DNA of 64,000 bases, taken from an uncultured Lachnospiraceae bacterium (lineage in GTDB: Bacteria; Bacillota; Clostridia; Lachnospirales; Lachnospiraceae). How positions within the stretch are numbered: the stretch's first letter is position 1; every line of letters starts with the position of its first letter. The notes below the pieces were generated by a model that saw only the letters and a list, made by a program, of their open reading frames with translations, made no database searches and was not told the origin of the DNA. The DNA lies in assembly GCA_902774915.1 (NCBI GenBank), contig CACYKH010000007.1, forward strand, positions 1 through 64,000, given 5' to 3'. Shown in pieces: positions 53,340 through 61,830 of the stretch. The translations under genes and the position numbers were made by a program.

Positions 53340-54755
53340 ATGGCAGATAAAGAGAAGACATATGTAGAGGACGTGGACAGAAGCTTGTATGATTTTCGTA
53401 ATGAAGACGAAGATGTGTACAAGGTTGCCGAGGGTCTTACTCCTGAAATCGTTAGACAGATTTCTAAAGAGAAAAACGACCCTGAATGGATGTTAGAACT
53501 ACGTCTGAAATCATTAGAGATTTATAATCAAATGGAAATGAAACCATGGGGACCTCCAATCGATGGACTTCACATGGATAATATTGTTACTTACATTAAG
53601 CCTAAGGATAACAAGATGAGTGCTGACTGGGACGAGGTTCCAGAAGAGATTAAGGACACATTTGAAAGACTTGGTATCCCACAGGCAGAGAGAGAGTCAC
53701 TTGCTGGTGTTGGTGCTCAGTATGATTCAGAGCTTGTTTACCACAACGTTCGTGATGAGGTTGCTGCACAGGGTGTTATCTATACAGACCTTGAGTCAGC
53801 GATGCATGGTGAATATGGCGATATGATTAAGAGTCATTTTATGAAACTCATCACACCACAGGATCATAAGTTTGCTGCTCTTCATGGAGCAGTCTGGTCA
53901 GGAGGAAGCTTTGTTTATGTTCCGCCTGGAGTTACTGTAGAGATTCCTCTTCAGTCTTATTTCAGACTTAATGCTCCTGGTGCTGGTCAGTTTGAGCACA
54001 CTCTTATTATCGTTGATGAGGGAGCAGACCTTCATTTCATAGAAGGATGTTCAGCACCTAAATATAACGTTGCAAACCTACATGCTGGAGCGGTTGAACT
54101 GTTTGTTGGAAAGAATGCGAGACTTCGTTATTCTACAATCGAGAACTGGTCCAAAAACATGTATAACCTGAATACAAAGAGAGCTACCGTTGAAGAAGGC
54201 GGTAAGATGGAATGGGTATCAGGATCTTTCGGATCGCATACGTCTTATCTTTACCCTATGACTATTCTTAAGGGTGATGATTCAAAGGTAGAGTTCACTG
54301 GTATTACTTTTGCTGGTGAAGGACAGAACCTGGATACAGGTATGAAGGTGGTTCATACAGGTGAAAGAACACTTTCAACTGTTAATACAAAGTCTATTTC
54401 TAAGAGCGGTGGTATTAGTACATTCCGAAGTGCGGTTGTTATTGGACCAAAGGCTAAGGGGGCTAAGTCAGCTGTTGACTGTGCATCTCTTATGCTGGAT
54501 GACATTTCACGTTCTGATACAGTTCCTGCAATGGATGTTAGATGTGATGACTGCGATGTAGGACATGAGGCAAAGATTGGACGTATTTCCGATGAGGCTA
54601 TTTTCTATCTTATGAGCCGTGGTATCTCAGAAGAAGATGCTCGTGCAATGATAGTAAGTGGTTTCGCAGATAACGTATCCAAGGAGCTTCCACTGGAATA
54701 CGCCGTAGAGATGAACAATCTCATCCGTTTGGAAATGAAGGGTTCTATCGGTTAA
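53340..54755 (+). CDS. sufB: Fe-S cluster assembly scaffold SufB
   Basis: 471 residues, the usual SufB length. It is the scaffold on which clusters form with SufC and SufD. Landmarks are VRQISKEKNDPEWML near the start, GAQYDSELVYHNV, LHGAVWSGGSFVYVPPGV, FIEGCSAPKY (Cys in the core), TKSISKSGG, RCDDCDVGHEAKIGRI and YLMSRGISEEDARAMIVSGF. An AAGGATAAGGA-type ribosome binding site precedes the ATG. The membrane-protein gene that follows separates it from sufD. Confidence 0.96.
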   Translation: MADKEKTYVEDVDRSLYDFRNEDEDVYKVAEGLTPEIVRQISKEKNDPEWMLELRLKSLEIYNQMEMKPWGPPIDGLHMDNIVTYIKPKDNKMSADWDEVPEEIKDTFERLGIPQAERESLAGVGAQYDSELVYHNVRDEVAAQGVIYTDLESAMHGEYGDMIKSHFMKLITPQDHKFAALHGAVWSGGSFVYVPPGVTVEIPLQSYFRLNAPGAGQFEHTLIIVDEGADLHFIEGCSAPKYNVANLHAGAVELFVGKNARLRYSTIENWSKNMYNLNTKRATVEEGGKMEWVSGSFGSHTSYLYPMTILKGDDSKVEFTGITFAGEGQNLDTGMKVVHTGERTLSTVNTKSISKSGGISTFRSAVVIGPKAKGAKSAVDCASLMLDDISRSDTVPAMDVRCDDCDVGHEAKIGRISDEAIFYLMSRGISEEDARAMIVSGFADNVSKELPLEYAVEMNNLIRLEMKGSIG

Positions 54756-54776
54756 AGATTTTAGGTGAGAACAAAG

Positions 54777-55625
54777 ATGAAACGATTTCTTGGTGAACTG
54801 TTTATTTTTATTCTAGGATTTGTGCTTGGGTTTGGCGAATTATTATATCTATACATAATTGAAAAAGAAGATACACTAGATAGAAATATTGTGGGATTTA
54901 TCGATGGGATGATTAAGAAAATCGATAATGATTTTCTGCAAATGTTACCTTGGTGGTCATATGCTCTAGTGGTTATTATAATCCTTCTTCTTATAGGTAT
55001 TCTGGTTACAGAGATTCTAAGAACATTTGCTAATTCAAAAAGTTTAAAAGTTTTAACAGCATTGTTGTATATAATCGTTACAGTTATTGTTGCCATTCCA
55101 TTTGCTCGGTTTTTGATGATTTTTATTGATAGAATCATCCATGATTATCTATTGGTAATTACGCTTGAGCAGGTAAGAAAGCATTTTGCTTCAAGTGGAA
55201 CAGATTTTGATTTTATATTCTTTTCTGTTGTTAGAGGAATTGCTTTTTCAATTCTTCTTAGACTACAAATATATGCATTCGGTTTTACATATGGTGCCAT
55301 GTTAAAGAAACCTGTTAGAAATTGTAGGGTCCTTGAATGTGAGACGCTTGGAAAAGAATATGAAGTTAAGGGTGTTTTGGCAAAAAGATTAACATTTAAT
55401 CAATGTTTCTCATTTATGAAAAATTTTACTGGCGAATTAGAACAGAGACGTTTCTTCCAAATACAAGAAAAGGGATTGTTTGGAATCGGTACGATAAATA
55501 AATGGAACTATTATCGTGATGGACAAATAATGGATTGTACGGAAGAAGAGTTTTTAAATAAATTATATAATTTGACTATTCATAAAACTTTGAGTTTAAA
55601 GACAGAAGAGGATAAAAATGAGTAA
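54777..55625 (+). CDS. Membrane protein of unknown function inside the suf operon
   Basis: 282 residues from the ATG at 54777, with AGGTGAGAA upstream (a GTG at 54765 is possible but overlaps it). There are about four membrane helices (~7-26, ~55-80, ~88-118, ~155-175), then a ~115-residue C-terminal cytoplasmic domain (CRVLECETLGKEYEVKG.. to ..KTLSLKTEEDKNE). Third positions look more AT-rich than in sufB and sufD. It begins 21 bases after sufB, and its stop overlaps the sufD start by eight bases, so it is translated as part of the operon. No family recognised and no Cys cluster. Confidence 0.75.
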   Translation: MKRFLGELFIFILGFVLGFGELLYLYIIEKEDTLDRNIVGFIDGMIKKIDNDFLQMLPWWSYALVVIIILLLIGILVTEILRTFANSKSLKVLTALLYIIVTVIVAIPFARFLMIFIDRIIHDYLLVITLEQVRKHFASSGTDFDFIFFSVVRGIAFSILLRLQIYAFGFTYGAMLKKPVRNCRVLECETLGKEYEVKGVLAKRLTFNQCFSFMKNFTGELEQRRFFQIQEKGLFGIGTINKWNYYRDGQIMDCTEEEFLNKLYNLTIHKTLSLKTEEDKNE

Positions 55626-56652
55626 TATAAATATTAACAAATTACCAGTACCAACATGGACTTGGTTGAAGGTAAATGAGTATACAGTTGCAGTTCCTGA
55701 GAAGTTAGAGCGAGCAAAGTGTGATGTTGAAACAATGCCTGAAGAGGTAAAGGTTGGAGCGGTTGATTTTGCTAGTCTTGCTTTAGGTGATGTGGAACTT
55801 GGGGCTGGTGATGAGTTTAGAAAAATATCGCATGCGGCTAAGACTGGTGGAGCTTCATATACTGTTTCTGCTGGTGTGAAAGTTTCAGAACCTATTAGGC
55901 TTACATATGATTATGATGGTGAGGGAATGCTTTCACGTACAGCTATTGTATTAGGCGAGGATGCAGAGCTGACAGTGATCATGACCTTCAAGGGCCGTCC
56001 AAATTTTGGAGCAAACGATATTCGTATAAAGGCAGCCAAAACTGCTAAGCTCACTTTAGTTGAGATTTTCCAGTTTGAGGAAGGTTCCAACTTCGTTGAC
56101 AGCATTGGTGGAAGGTACATGGAAAAGGGTGGCCTTAAGCTTATTCAGATAAAAGCTGGAGATGGAAATGTAGCTCTCAGCTGTTGTGCAGATCTTGATG
56201 GCTATAAGAGTACACTTGATATTGATACAGGATATCTTGTTCGAGGCGAAGACAAGCTGGATATCAACTATGTATCCAGACATCGCGGAGCCAAGACAGA
56301 TACAAAGATAAATGTAAGAGGTGTTCTTCGTGATACAGCTGATAAAACATTCCGTGGAACAATTGATTTCATAAAGGGTTGCAAAACAGCAACAGGAGAT
56401 GAGAGAGAAGATGTACTCCTTATGGATGAGGGAGTTCATAATAACACAGTTCCACTTATTCTCTGTGCTGAAGAGGATGTTGAAGGTGCTCATGGAGCAT
56501 CAATTGGTAAGCTCTCAGATGAGATTCTTACATACTTCGCAAGCCGCGGTATTCCAGAAGCAGAGGTTACCGAGCTGATGGCGAAGTCAAGAATAGATGC
56601 AGTAGCAGGAAGAATTCCTGACGAAAAGACTAGAGAAATGTTACTTGCTTAG
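55618..56652 (+). CDS. sufD: Fe-S cluster assembly protein SufD
   Basis: 344 residues of the SufB/SufD fold, the partner of SufB in the SufBCD complex. The beta-helix core has ISHAAKTGGASYTVS, INYVSRHRGAKTDTKINVRGVLRDTADKTFRGTIDFIKG and the C-terminal LMDEGVHNNTVPLILCAEEDVEGAHGASIGKLSDEILTYFASRGI, which matches SufD well. Its ATG lies within the end of the membrane-protein gene. Length is on the short side for SufD (often 350-440). Confidence 0.92.
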   Translation: MSNININKLPVPTWTWLKVNEYTVAVPEKLERAKCDVETMPEEVKVGAVDFASLALGDVELGAGDEFRKISHAAKTGGASYTVSAGVKVSEPIRLTYDYDGEGMLSRTAIVLGEDAELTVIMTFKGRPNFGANDIRIKAAKTAKLTLVEIFQFEEGSNFVDSIGGRYMEKGGLKLIQIKAGDGNVALSCCADLDGYKSTLDIDTGYLVRGEDKLDINYVSRHRGAKTDTKINVRGVLRDTADKTFRGTIDFIKGCKTATGDEREDVLLMDEGVHNNTVPLILCAEEDVEGAHGASIGKLSDEILTYFASRGIPEAEVTELMAKSRIDAVAGRIPDEKTREMLLA

Positions 56653-56688
56653 GAAACTAGGGGGTTGTTTAATGTATAGGAGGTAGTT

Positions 56689-56829
56689 ATGCCACCAATT
56701 GGACCAGTACCTGGACCACCTCGTGGACCAAGACCAAAGGGCTGCGGATGTGGATGTTTGCCAGGATGCTTAACATTCATGGTAAGTATAGTTTTAGGAG
56801 CAATAGGACTCCTTATGCTTATTTTCTAG
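56689..56829 (+). CDS. 46-residue Pro/Gly-rich Cys membrane peptide, unknown
   Basis: An ATG preceded by TAGGAGG opens a 46-codon frame. It has a Pro/Gly-rich start (PPIGPVPGPPRGPRPKG), a Cys cluster CGCGCLPGC, then one hydrophobic helix (TFMVSIVLGAIGLLMLIF) to the stop. It lies between sufD and sufS in the same direction with no competing gene. The Cys cluster beside a membrane helix could bind metal or be acylated. No family recognised. Confidence 0.72.
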   Translation: MPPIGPVPGPPRGPRPKGCGCGCLPGCLTFMVSIVLGAIGLLMLIF

Positions 56830-56869
56830 TTCGATAGCAATAAATTTTATGTAAACCAAGGAAACTATA

Positions 56870-58102
56870 ATGAGTTTAGACATTCAGAAAATTAGAAGCG
56901 ATTTTCCGTTCTTTGATAAATCGGATCTCGCATATCTTGATAATTCAGCAACAACCCAGCGCCCACGCCAGGTTGTAGAAGCAGTGGCTGATTACGAGTA
57001 TCATCACAACTCAAATCCTTTCAGAGGACTTTATGAACTATCAATAGATGCGACTGAAAGATACGAGGCTGCTCGTGCCAAGGTTGCAAAGTTCATTAAT
57101 GCAAAGTCTGATAAGGAGATAATTTTCACGCGTAATGCTTCAGAAAGCCTTAACTTAGTTGCATATTCTCTCGGAGAAATGTGCTTAAAAGAAGGTGATG
57201 AGGTAATTACAACTGTTGTAGAACACCACAGTAACATGCTCCCTTGGAGACTTGCTGCAAAGAGATATGGCGCAACGGTTAAATATCTGGAGTGTGAAGA
57301 GGATGGAAGCTTTTCTCTTGAGAAGTTCAAATCACTCCTTACCGATAAAACGAAAATCGTAGCTATGACAGCTATGTCCAATATCTTTGGACGTATAATA
57401 GATATTAAGTCTTTTGCTGCAGCGGCTCACGAGGTTGGTGCATACTTTGTTGCTGATGGAGCTCAGAGTGTTCCACATAGCAAGACTGATGTACAGAATC
57501 TGGATGTTGATTTCCTTGCATTCTCAGGACATAAGATGCTTGCTCCTATGGGAATAGGTGTTCTTTATGGAAAAGAGGAGCTTTTAAAAAAAATGCCACC
57601 ATTCTTATCAGGTGGTGAAATGATTGAGTACGTAACCTTTGAAGATATAACGTACGCTGAATTACCTCATAAATTTGAGGCTGGAACAGTAAATGCCGGC
57701 GGTGCAGTAGGACTTGCGGCCGCTATTGATTATATAGAACAGATTGGAATAGAAGCTATTGAAGAGCGTGAACTTGAACTTACCCGTATGGCTCTTGAAG
57801 GTATGCAGGCTATTCCTCATATCACTGTCCTTGGTTCAGATAAGGCTGAGGAACATCATGGAATTCTGACTTTCAAAATAGATGGAGTACATCCACATGA
57901 TATCGCTGCTATAATAGCTGATTCGAATGTGGCCGTCAGAGCAGGACATCACTGTGCAGAACCATTGCATCACTTTATCGGAATTCCTTCAACAACAAGA
58001 GCAAGCCTAATGTTCTATAATACAGAAGAAGAGGTTGAACGACTCCTCGAAGTAATGAAAAAAATTAGGAATATGATGGGCTACGGCTCGATTACGCAGT
58101 AA
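56870..58102 (+). CDS. sufS: Cysteine desulfurase SufS
   Basis: 410 residues of the group II PLP cysteine desulfurases, which supply sulfur to SufU and the scaffold. The PLP Lys is in FLAFSGHKMLAPMG. TRNASESLNLVAYSLG and VVEHHSNMLPWR are near 90-125. The catalytic Cys loop is VAVRAGHHCAEPLHH near 355. It has a weak AAGGAAAC ribosome binding site. A 10-bp hairpin overlaps its stop codon, and sufU starts 59 bases later. Confidence 0.96.
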   Translation: MSLDIQKIRSDFPFFDKSDLAYLDNSATTQRPRQVVEAVADYEYHHNSNPFRGLYELSIDATERYEAARAKVAKFINAKSDKEIIFTRNASESLNLVAYSLGEMCLKEGDEVITTVVEHHSNMLPWRLAAKRYGATVKYLECEEDGSFSLEKFKSLLTDKTKIVAMTAMSNIFGRIIDIKSFAAAAHEVGAYFVADGAQSVPHSKTDVQNLDVDFLAFSGHKMLAPMGIGVLYGKEELLKKMPPFLSGGEMIEYVTFEDITYAELPHKFEAGTVNAGGAVGLAAAIDYIEQIGIEAIEERELELTRMALEGMQAIPHITVLGSDKAEEHHGILTFKIDGVHPHDIAAIIADSNVAVRAGHHCAEPLHHFIGIPSTTRASLMFYNTEEEVERLLEVMKKIRNMMGYGSITQ

Positions 58103-58109
58103 TCGAGCC
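58085..58109 (+). repeat. Hairpin across the sufS stop codon
   Basis: GGCTCGATTA (58085-58094) and TAATCGAGCC (58100-58109) pair perfectly around loop CGCAG. No T run follows, so it is not a classic terminator. It may tune sufU expression or mRNA stability. Confidence 0.7.
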
Positions 58110-58161
58110 CTGGGTTCCGTTGACTTATTATATTTAGTATGGCACAATGAAAGGTAGTGAA

Positions 58162-58620
58162 ATGCAAAACAGAACATTCTACAATGAAATACTAACAGAG
58201 CATAATATTCATCCAATCCATAAGACAAAAATGATTGAACCACAGAAGTCTCTTCGTGGTGTAAATCCATCCTGTGGAGATGACATTACACTTCAACTTA
58301 ATGTTTCAGATGACGGAATAATTGAGGATGGAGCGTTCTTTGGAGATGGATGTGCAATATCTCAGGCAAGTGCGGATATGATGCTTGATCTGGTAATTGG
58401 AAGAAGCATTGAAGAGGCTATGACTCTCAAGGATACATTCCTTAAGATGATTAAGGATAAGGTTACAGAAGAGGAGTTAGAAATGCTGGAGGAGGCAGGT
58501 TCTCTTCAGGATATTTCTCATATGCCATCCCGTGTTAAATGTGCGGTTTTGGGTTGGCATACCCTTGAAGAAATGCTTAATGGAGATGGGGCTGACTCTG
58601 TAAGTACAGAAGATCAGTAG
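58162..58620 (+). CDS. sufU: SufU sulfur-transfer/scaffold protein
   Basis: 152 residues from the ATG at 58162, with AAAGGTAGTG upstream. The three zinc-binding Cys of SufU are present in NPSCGDDITL, GDGCAISQAS and RVKCAVLGWHTLEE, and the Asp of CGDD completes the usual zinc site. SufU accepts persulfide from SufS by exchanging a zinc ligand. It is last gene of the suf operon; the tail after HTLEEML is short and acidic. Confidence 0.95.
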   Translation: MQNRTFYNEILTEHNIHPIHKTKMIEPQKSLRGVNPSCGDDITLQLNVSDDGIIEDGAFFGDGCAISQASADMMLDLVIGRSIEEAMTLKDTFLKMIKDKVTEEELEMLEEAGSLQDISHMPSRVKCAVLGWHTLEEMLNGDGADSVSTEDQ

Positions 58621-58624
58621 TGTG

Positions 58625-58656
58625 TTGCTCTTTTGTTATACTTTTCATGTTACAAT
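58625..58656 (+). promoter_or_regulatory. Candidate promoter of the TTGCTCTTTTGTT type
   Basis: TTGCTC (58625-58630), CTTTTGTT, and a TG-extended TACAAT (58651-58656) with 20-base spacing, identical in layout to 4877 and 48030. Confidence 0.5.
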
Positions 58657-58699
58657 AACAACTGATAATGATGCTATCAATTAAACGGAGGTTGTTAAA

Positions 58700-59686
58700 A
58701 TGAAAGAATATAATGATGATAATGTTGGACAGAATGGCTATAAAGAAGATGAAGATTGGAGCTTTATAGGTTTTGAAGAGCTTGCTAAAGAAAGCAGAGA
58801 AGCCCTTAAGAAAGATAATGGATATAAATATTCTTCCAATCCTGTTATAGAGGATTATTACAAGAGCATTGAAGAAGAAAATAAGCAGGCTTATAAGGAC
58901 TATATAGATAGACACCATAGACCACTAATTCCTGCTGAGGATGGAAGGAACGAGCGTAAGGAAATGGTATCTAAGGCACTTGCTGCGCAGTTACTTCTTG
59001 ACTCACCTGTCACCTATGAGTACAGTCCAAGACTTATAACATTTGTTGCTCAGAGAGTTGATAAAGCACTTGATCTAAAACATGCAAATTTTGATCAATT
59101 AGGTGAAGCCGTGGAGAATCATCAGGCTGCTAAGAACCTAATGTATGATCAAATCCTTAAAATATATAAAGTTGATAAACCTGAAGAATATATCGAAAAG
59201 ATGAAGACTTTATATGATAACTTAATGCCAAAACAGGGCAGAAGTGATGAGTATAAGGCTTTTCATAATAGTGTTGGAAAAATCGCAAAATTAAAGGTCG
59301 GTGAGCCTCATTTTCGAGCAAAGCTTTATATGTATACATTTGATCTTATGAGAAACACCGAAGGATATGCGAAGGGTAAAAAGAGTGTTCGATTAAGACC
59401 AGCAGGAAGAGATAGATTTAACAATTCTATGGATGCACTTGCGATAATGAAGAAATGTGTTCCTGGTACTGGCGAAATGATTGATGATATAGTAGATAGA
59501 ACTAATGAGGTTCGCAAGGTTGGAAAAAATGATGAGTACTATGTTGATCTTGCAAAATTTGGGGAGCAGCGTGCTCTGAAAGCTAGTGAAGAGAGAAAAC
59601 AGAAAGAACTTGCAAAGGCAAAGACTAACGATAAAAAGTTAGAAAAGAAGATGGACAATAAATATAAAGCGCCTGGTTTAATGTAA
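58700..59686 (+). CDS. Helical cytoplasmic protein, unknown
   Basis: 328 residues without signal peptide or membrane helix, rich in Lys, Glu, Asp and Tyr. The N-terminal ~100 residues look disordered (DDNVGQNGYKEDEDW). A helical middle follows (KEMVSKALAAQLLL, LITFVAQRVDKALDL), then KKSVRLRPAGRDRFNNSMDALAIMKKC and a basic coiled tail (ERKQKELAKAKTNDKKLEKKMDNK). No family or catalytic motif recognised. It has an ACGGAGG ribosome binding site and a candidate promoter, and it lies 33 bases before the carboxypeptidase gene. Confidence 0.72.
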   Translation: MKEYNDDNVGQNGYKEDEDWSFIGFEELAKESREALKKDNGYKYSSNPVIEDYYKSIEEENKQAYKDYIDRHHRPLIPAEDGRNERKEMVSKALAAQLLLDSPVTYEYSPRLITFVAQRVDKALDLKHANFDQLGEAVENHQAAKNLMYDQILKIYKVDKPEEYIEKMKTLYDNLMPKQGRSDEYKAFHNSVGKIAKLKVGEPHFRAKLYMYTFDLMRNTEGYAKGKKSVRLRPAGRDRFNNSMDALAIMKKCVPGTGEMIDDIVDRTNEVRKVGKNDEYYVDLAKFGEQRALKASEERKQKELAKAKTNDKKLEKKMDNKYKAPGLM

Positions 59687-59719
59687 CAAATGTTGATTAA
59701 ATAATCTTGGGGGTAAAAA

Positions 59720-60535
59720 ATGAGGGAAGATGGTAATCTTTTAGATTGGCTGGAATACCGATGGAAGATGATAAGAGTCAGCGATACAAAGTTTTTCAGA
59801 TTTATCTGGATAACAGCTATTGCTATAACTCTCGTCACCGTTCTGATCAGTGCTGGTGTTACCGCGAAGGCTAACAAGAAGGCAAAAGCAGAAGAAAAGA
59901 AAAAAGCTAAGCAAGAAGTAACTATAGAAGAAGAACTCGCAACTGTTGGTGACGCCACCGTTACAGATGCTTCTGCTACAGATGCAGATTCTTGGATGCT
60001 TATTCTTGTAAATAAGGATAATGCACTCCCAGCAAATTTCGAAGTTCCAGAATTTACTGAACTTAGAAATAATCAAAAGGTTGATAGCAGAATATATCCT
60101 GATCTTCAGGCTATGTTTGATGATGCTAGAGCCCAGGGTTACTCCCCATATATAACTTCTTCTTATAGAACAAAGGAAGAACAGCAGGCCGAGATAGATT
60201 CTAAGGTAAATGAACTGTTAGAACAGGGCAAGACTCAGGAACAGGCAAAGGCTGAGGCAGCTACGCTGGTTATGGAACCAGGTAAGAGTGAACATGAAAC
60301 TGGACTTGCTATAGATGTTGGTTCAGATGTAGGAGAGGAACAGCAGAATGCACTCTGGACGTGGTTAAATGAGAACTGCTACAGCTATGGATTTGTAATT
60401 AGATATCCAGAAGGTAAAGAAGATATTACTGGTGTATCAAATGAGCCATGGCATCTAAGATATGTAGGTAAAGAAGCTTCAGTTGCAATGCATGAGAGTG
60501 GCCAGTGTCTTGAAGAATATCTGGCATTTCAATAA
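59720..60535 (+). CDS. VanY-type D-alanyl-D-alanine carboxypeptidase
   Basis: 271 residues. A short cytoplasmic start is followed by one membrane helix (~33-52), a charged Lys/Glu stretch, and the M15B peptidase domain. Zinc and catalytic motifs are intact: SSYRTKEEQQ, then His and Asp in SEHETGLAIDVG near 190-201, and Glu and His in NEPWHLRYVG near 246-255. It trims D-Ala from peptidoglycan stems outside the membrane. GGGGGT precedes the ATG. It probably shares a transcript with the unknown gene upstream and ends at a terminator. Confidence 0.92.
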   Translation: MREDGNLLDWLEYRWKMIRVSDTKFFRFIWITAIAITLVTVLISAGVTAKANKKAKAEEKKKAKQEVTIEEELATVGDATVTDASATDADSWMLILVNKDNALPANFEVPEFTELRNNQKVDSRIYPDLQAMFDDARAQGYSPYITSSYRTKEEQQAEIDSKVNELLEQGKTQEQAKAEAATLVMEPGKSEHETGLAIDVGSDVGEEQQNALWTWLNENCYSYGFVIRYPEGKEDITGVSNEPWHLRYVGKEASVAMHESGQCLEEYLAFQ

Positions 60536-60560
60536 AAATGATAATTAGGATATAAAAGAA

Positions 60561-60594
60561 AAAGGCGGATACCAATTGGTATTCGCCTTTTCTT
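60561..60594. terminator. Bidirectional terminator
   Basis: A 13-bp stem AAAGGCGGATACC/GGTATTCGCCTTT (with G-U pairs) and loop AATT, followed by TCTTTT. It lies between convergent units. Confidence 0.85.
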
Positions 60595-60621
60595 TTCATA
60601 ACTCTCTCACTTGTAAGATAC

Positions 60622-61830
60622 TTATGATATCGAAGGTCTGTCGTAGTTATCAGAAATTGTGCCTTTTTCCTTGTATTCGTTAATTCTTGTCTGAATTCTC
60701 ATAACAGGATCAAGCAGCTCGCTGATTGAAGAATCATGATTCAGGTGATCAATGATAATAGCAATATACTTGCTAAGATCTGTTGAACTGTACCATTCTC
60801 TTTCAAAGAGCTCTGGCTTCTGATAAGTAACATTTGTTGAAATTACTCTGTCAAATACTCCCTCTTCATATGCTTTATCGAATACTTCGAGTCCGGCAGT
60901 AAAGAGACCAAATGTTGAAACACAGAATACTCGTCTTGCCTTACGTGCCTTAAGCTTGCGACAAACATCCAGCATACTTTCGCCAGATGCAATCATATCG
61001 TCAATGATAAATACATCCTTACCCTCAACTGAGTCACCAAGGAACTCATGTGCAACGATAGGGTTCTTTCCATTAACAACCTTTGAATAATCCCTTCTCT
61101 TGTAGAACATACCTACATCAACACCAAAGTGGTTTGCAAAGTAGATAGCTCTGTGCATAGCACCTTCGTCTGGGCTTATAACCATCATATGTTCATTGTC
61201 AAGCTCCAGATCAGGGGTAGTTTTCAGGATACACTTGATAAACTGGTATGTTGGCATGAGATTTTCAAAACCGACTGTTGGAATAGCATTTTGAACTCTT
61301 GGGTCGTGAGCGTCAAATGTAATAATGTTTGAAACTCCCATTGATACAAGCTCCTGAAGTGCCATAGCACAATCGAGGGACTCGCGGCGTGTACGCTTAT
61401 GCTGTCTGGATTCATACAGGAATGGCATGATTACATTAATCCTGTGTGCTTTACCAGCACTTGCTGCAATAACACGTTTGATGTCTGCATAATGCTCATC
61501 AGGTGTCATAGGAACCATACGACCACCGAGATTGTACTCGATTCCAGTATTGGTTACATCAGCCAGGATATAAAGGTCTGAGCCTCTGACTGAATCCGAA
61601 AGAGTACCCTTTGCTTCTCCCGATGCAAAACGTGGACAACAGGATTCCAGCAGATAAGTATCCCTGGTATAACCGTTGAACATGAGATGCTCAGAATCAA
61701 GGTGCTCTCTTTCTTTGCGCCATTTAACCAGGTATTCATCAACCTTTTGTCCCAGTTTCGCGCTGCTCTGCAGAGCTACAATACCAAGCTTTCCAGCAGG
61801 TACTGTAATGAGTTTGCTTTGATCAGGCAT
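60622..61830 (-). CDS. prs: Ribose-phosphate pyrophosphokinase (long, divergent form)
   Basis: 402 residues, versus about 315 in typical enzymes. It makes PRPP from ribose 5-phosphate and ATP. The core is recognisable: IMPFLYESRQHKRTRRESLDC (ATP side), FDAHDPRVQNA with the catalytic His region, VISPDEGAMHRA, KRRDYSKVVNGK (flexible loop), and the PRPP-binding VFIIDDMIASGESM. An N-terminal ~70-residue region and a long C-terminal tail are extra. It is last in the minus-strand dnaD-dnaI-prs unit and overlaps the dnaI stop by one base. Confidence 0.87.
   Translation of the reverse strand: MPDQSKLITVPAGKLGIVALQSSAKLGQKVDEYLVKWRKEREHLDSEHLMFNGYTRDTYLLESCCPRFASGEAKGTLSDSVRGSDLYILADVTNTGIEYNLGGRMVPMTPDEHYADIKRVIAASAGKAHRINVIMPFLYESRQHKRTRRESLDCAMALQELVSMGVSNIITFDAHDPRVQNAIPTVGFENLMPTYQFIKCILKTTPDLELDNEHMMVISPDEGAMHRAIYFANHFGVDVGMFYKRRDYSKVVNGKNPIVAHEFLGDSVEGKDVFIIDDMIASGESMLDVCRKLKARKARRVFCVSTFGLFTAGLEVFDKAYEEGVFDRVISTNVTYQKPELFEREWYSSTDLSKYIAIIIDHLNHDSSISELLDPVMRIQTRINEYKEKGTISDNYDRPSIS

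Noticed and set aside
54165-54400. Possible internal start in sufB
   Set aside because: The full-length SufB frame is conserved from its N-terminal motif onward and no internal ribosome binding site stands out.
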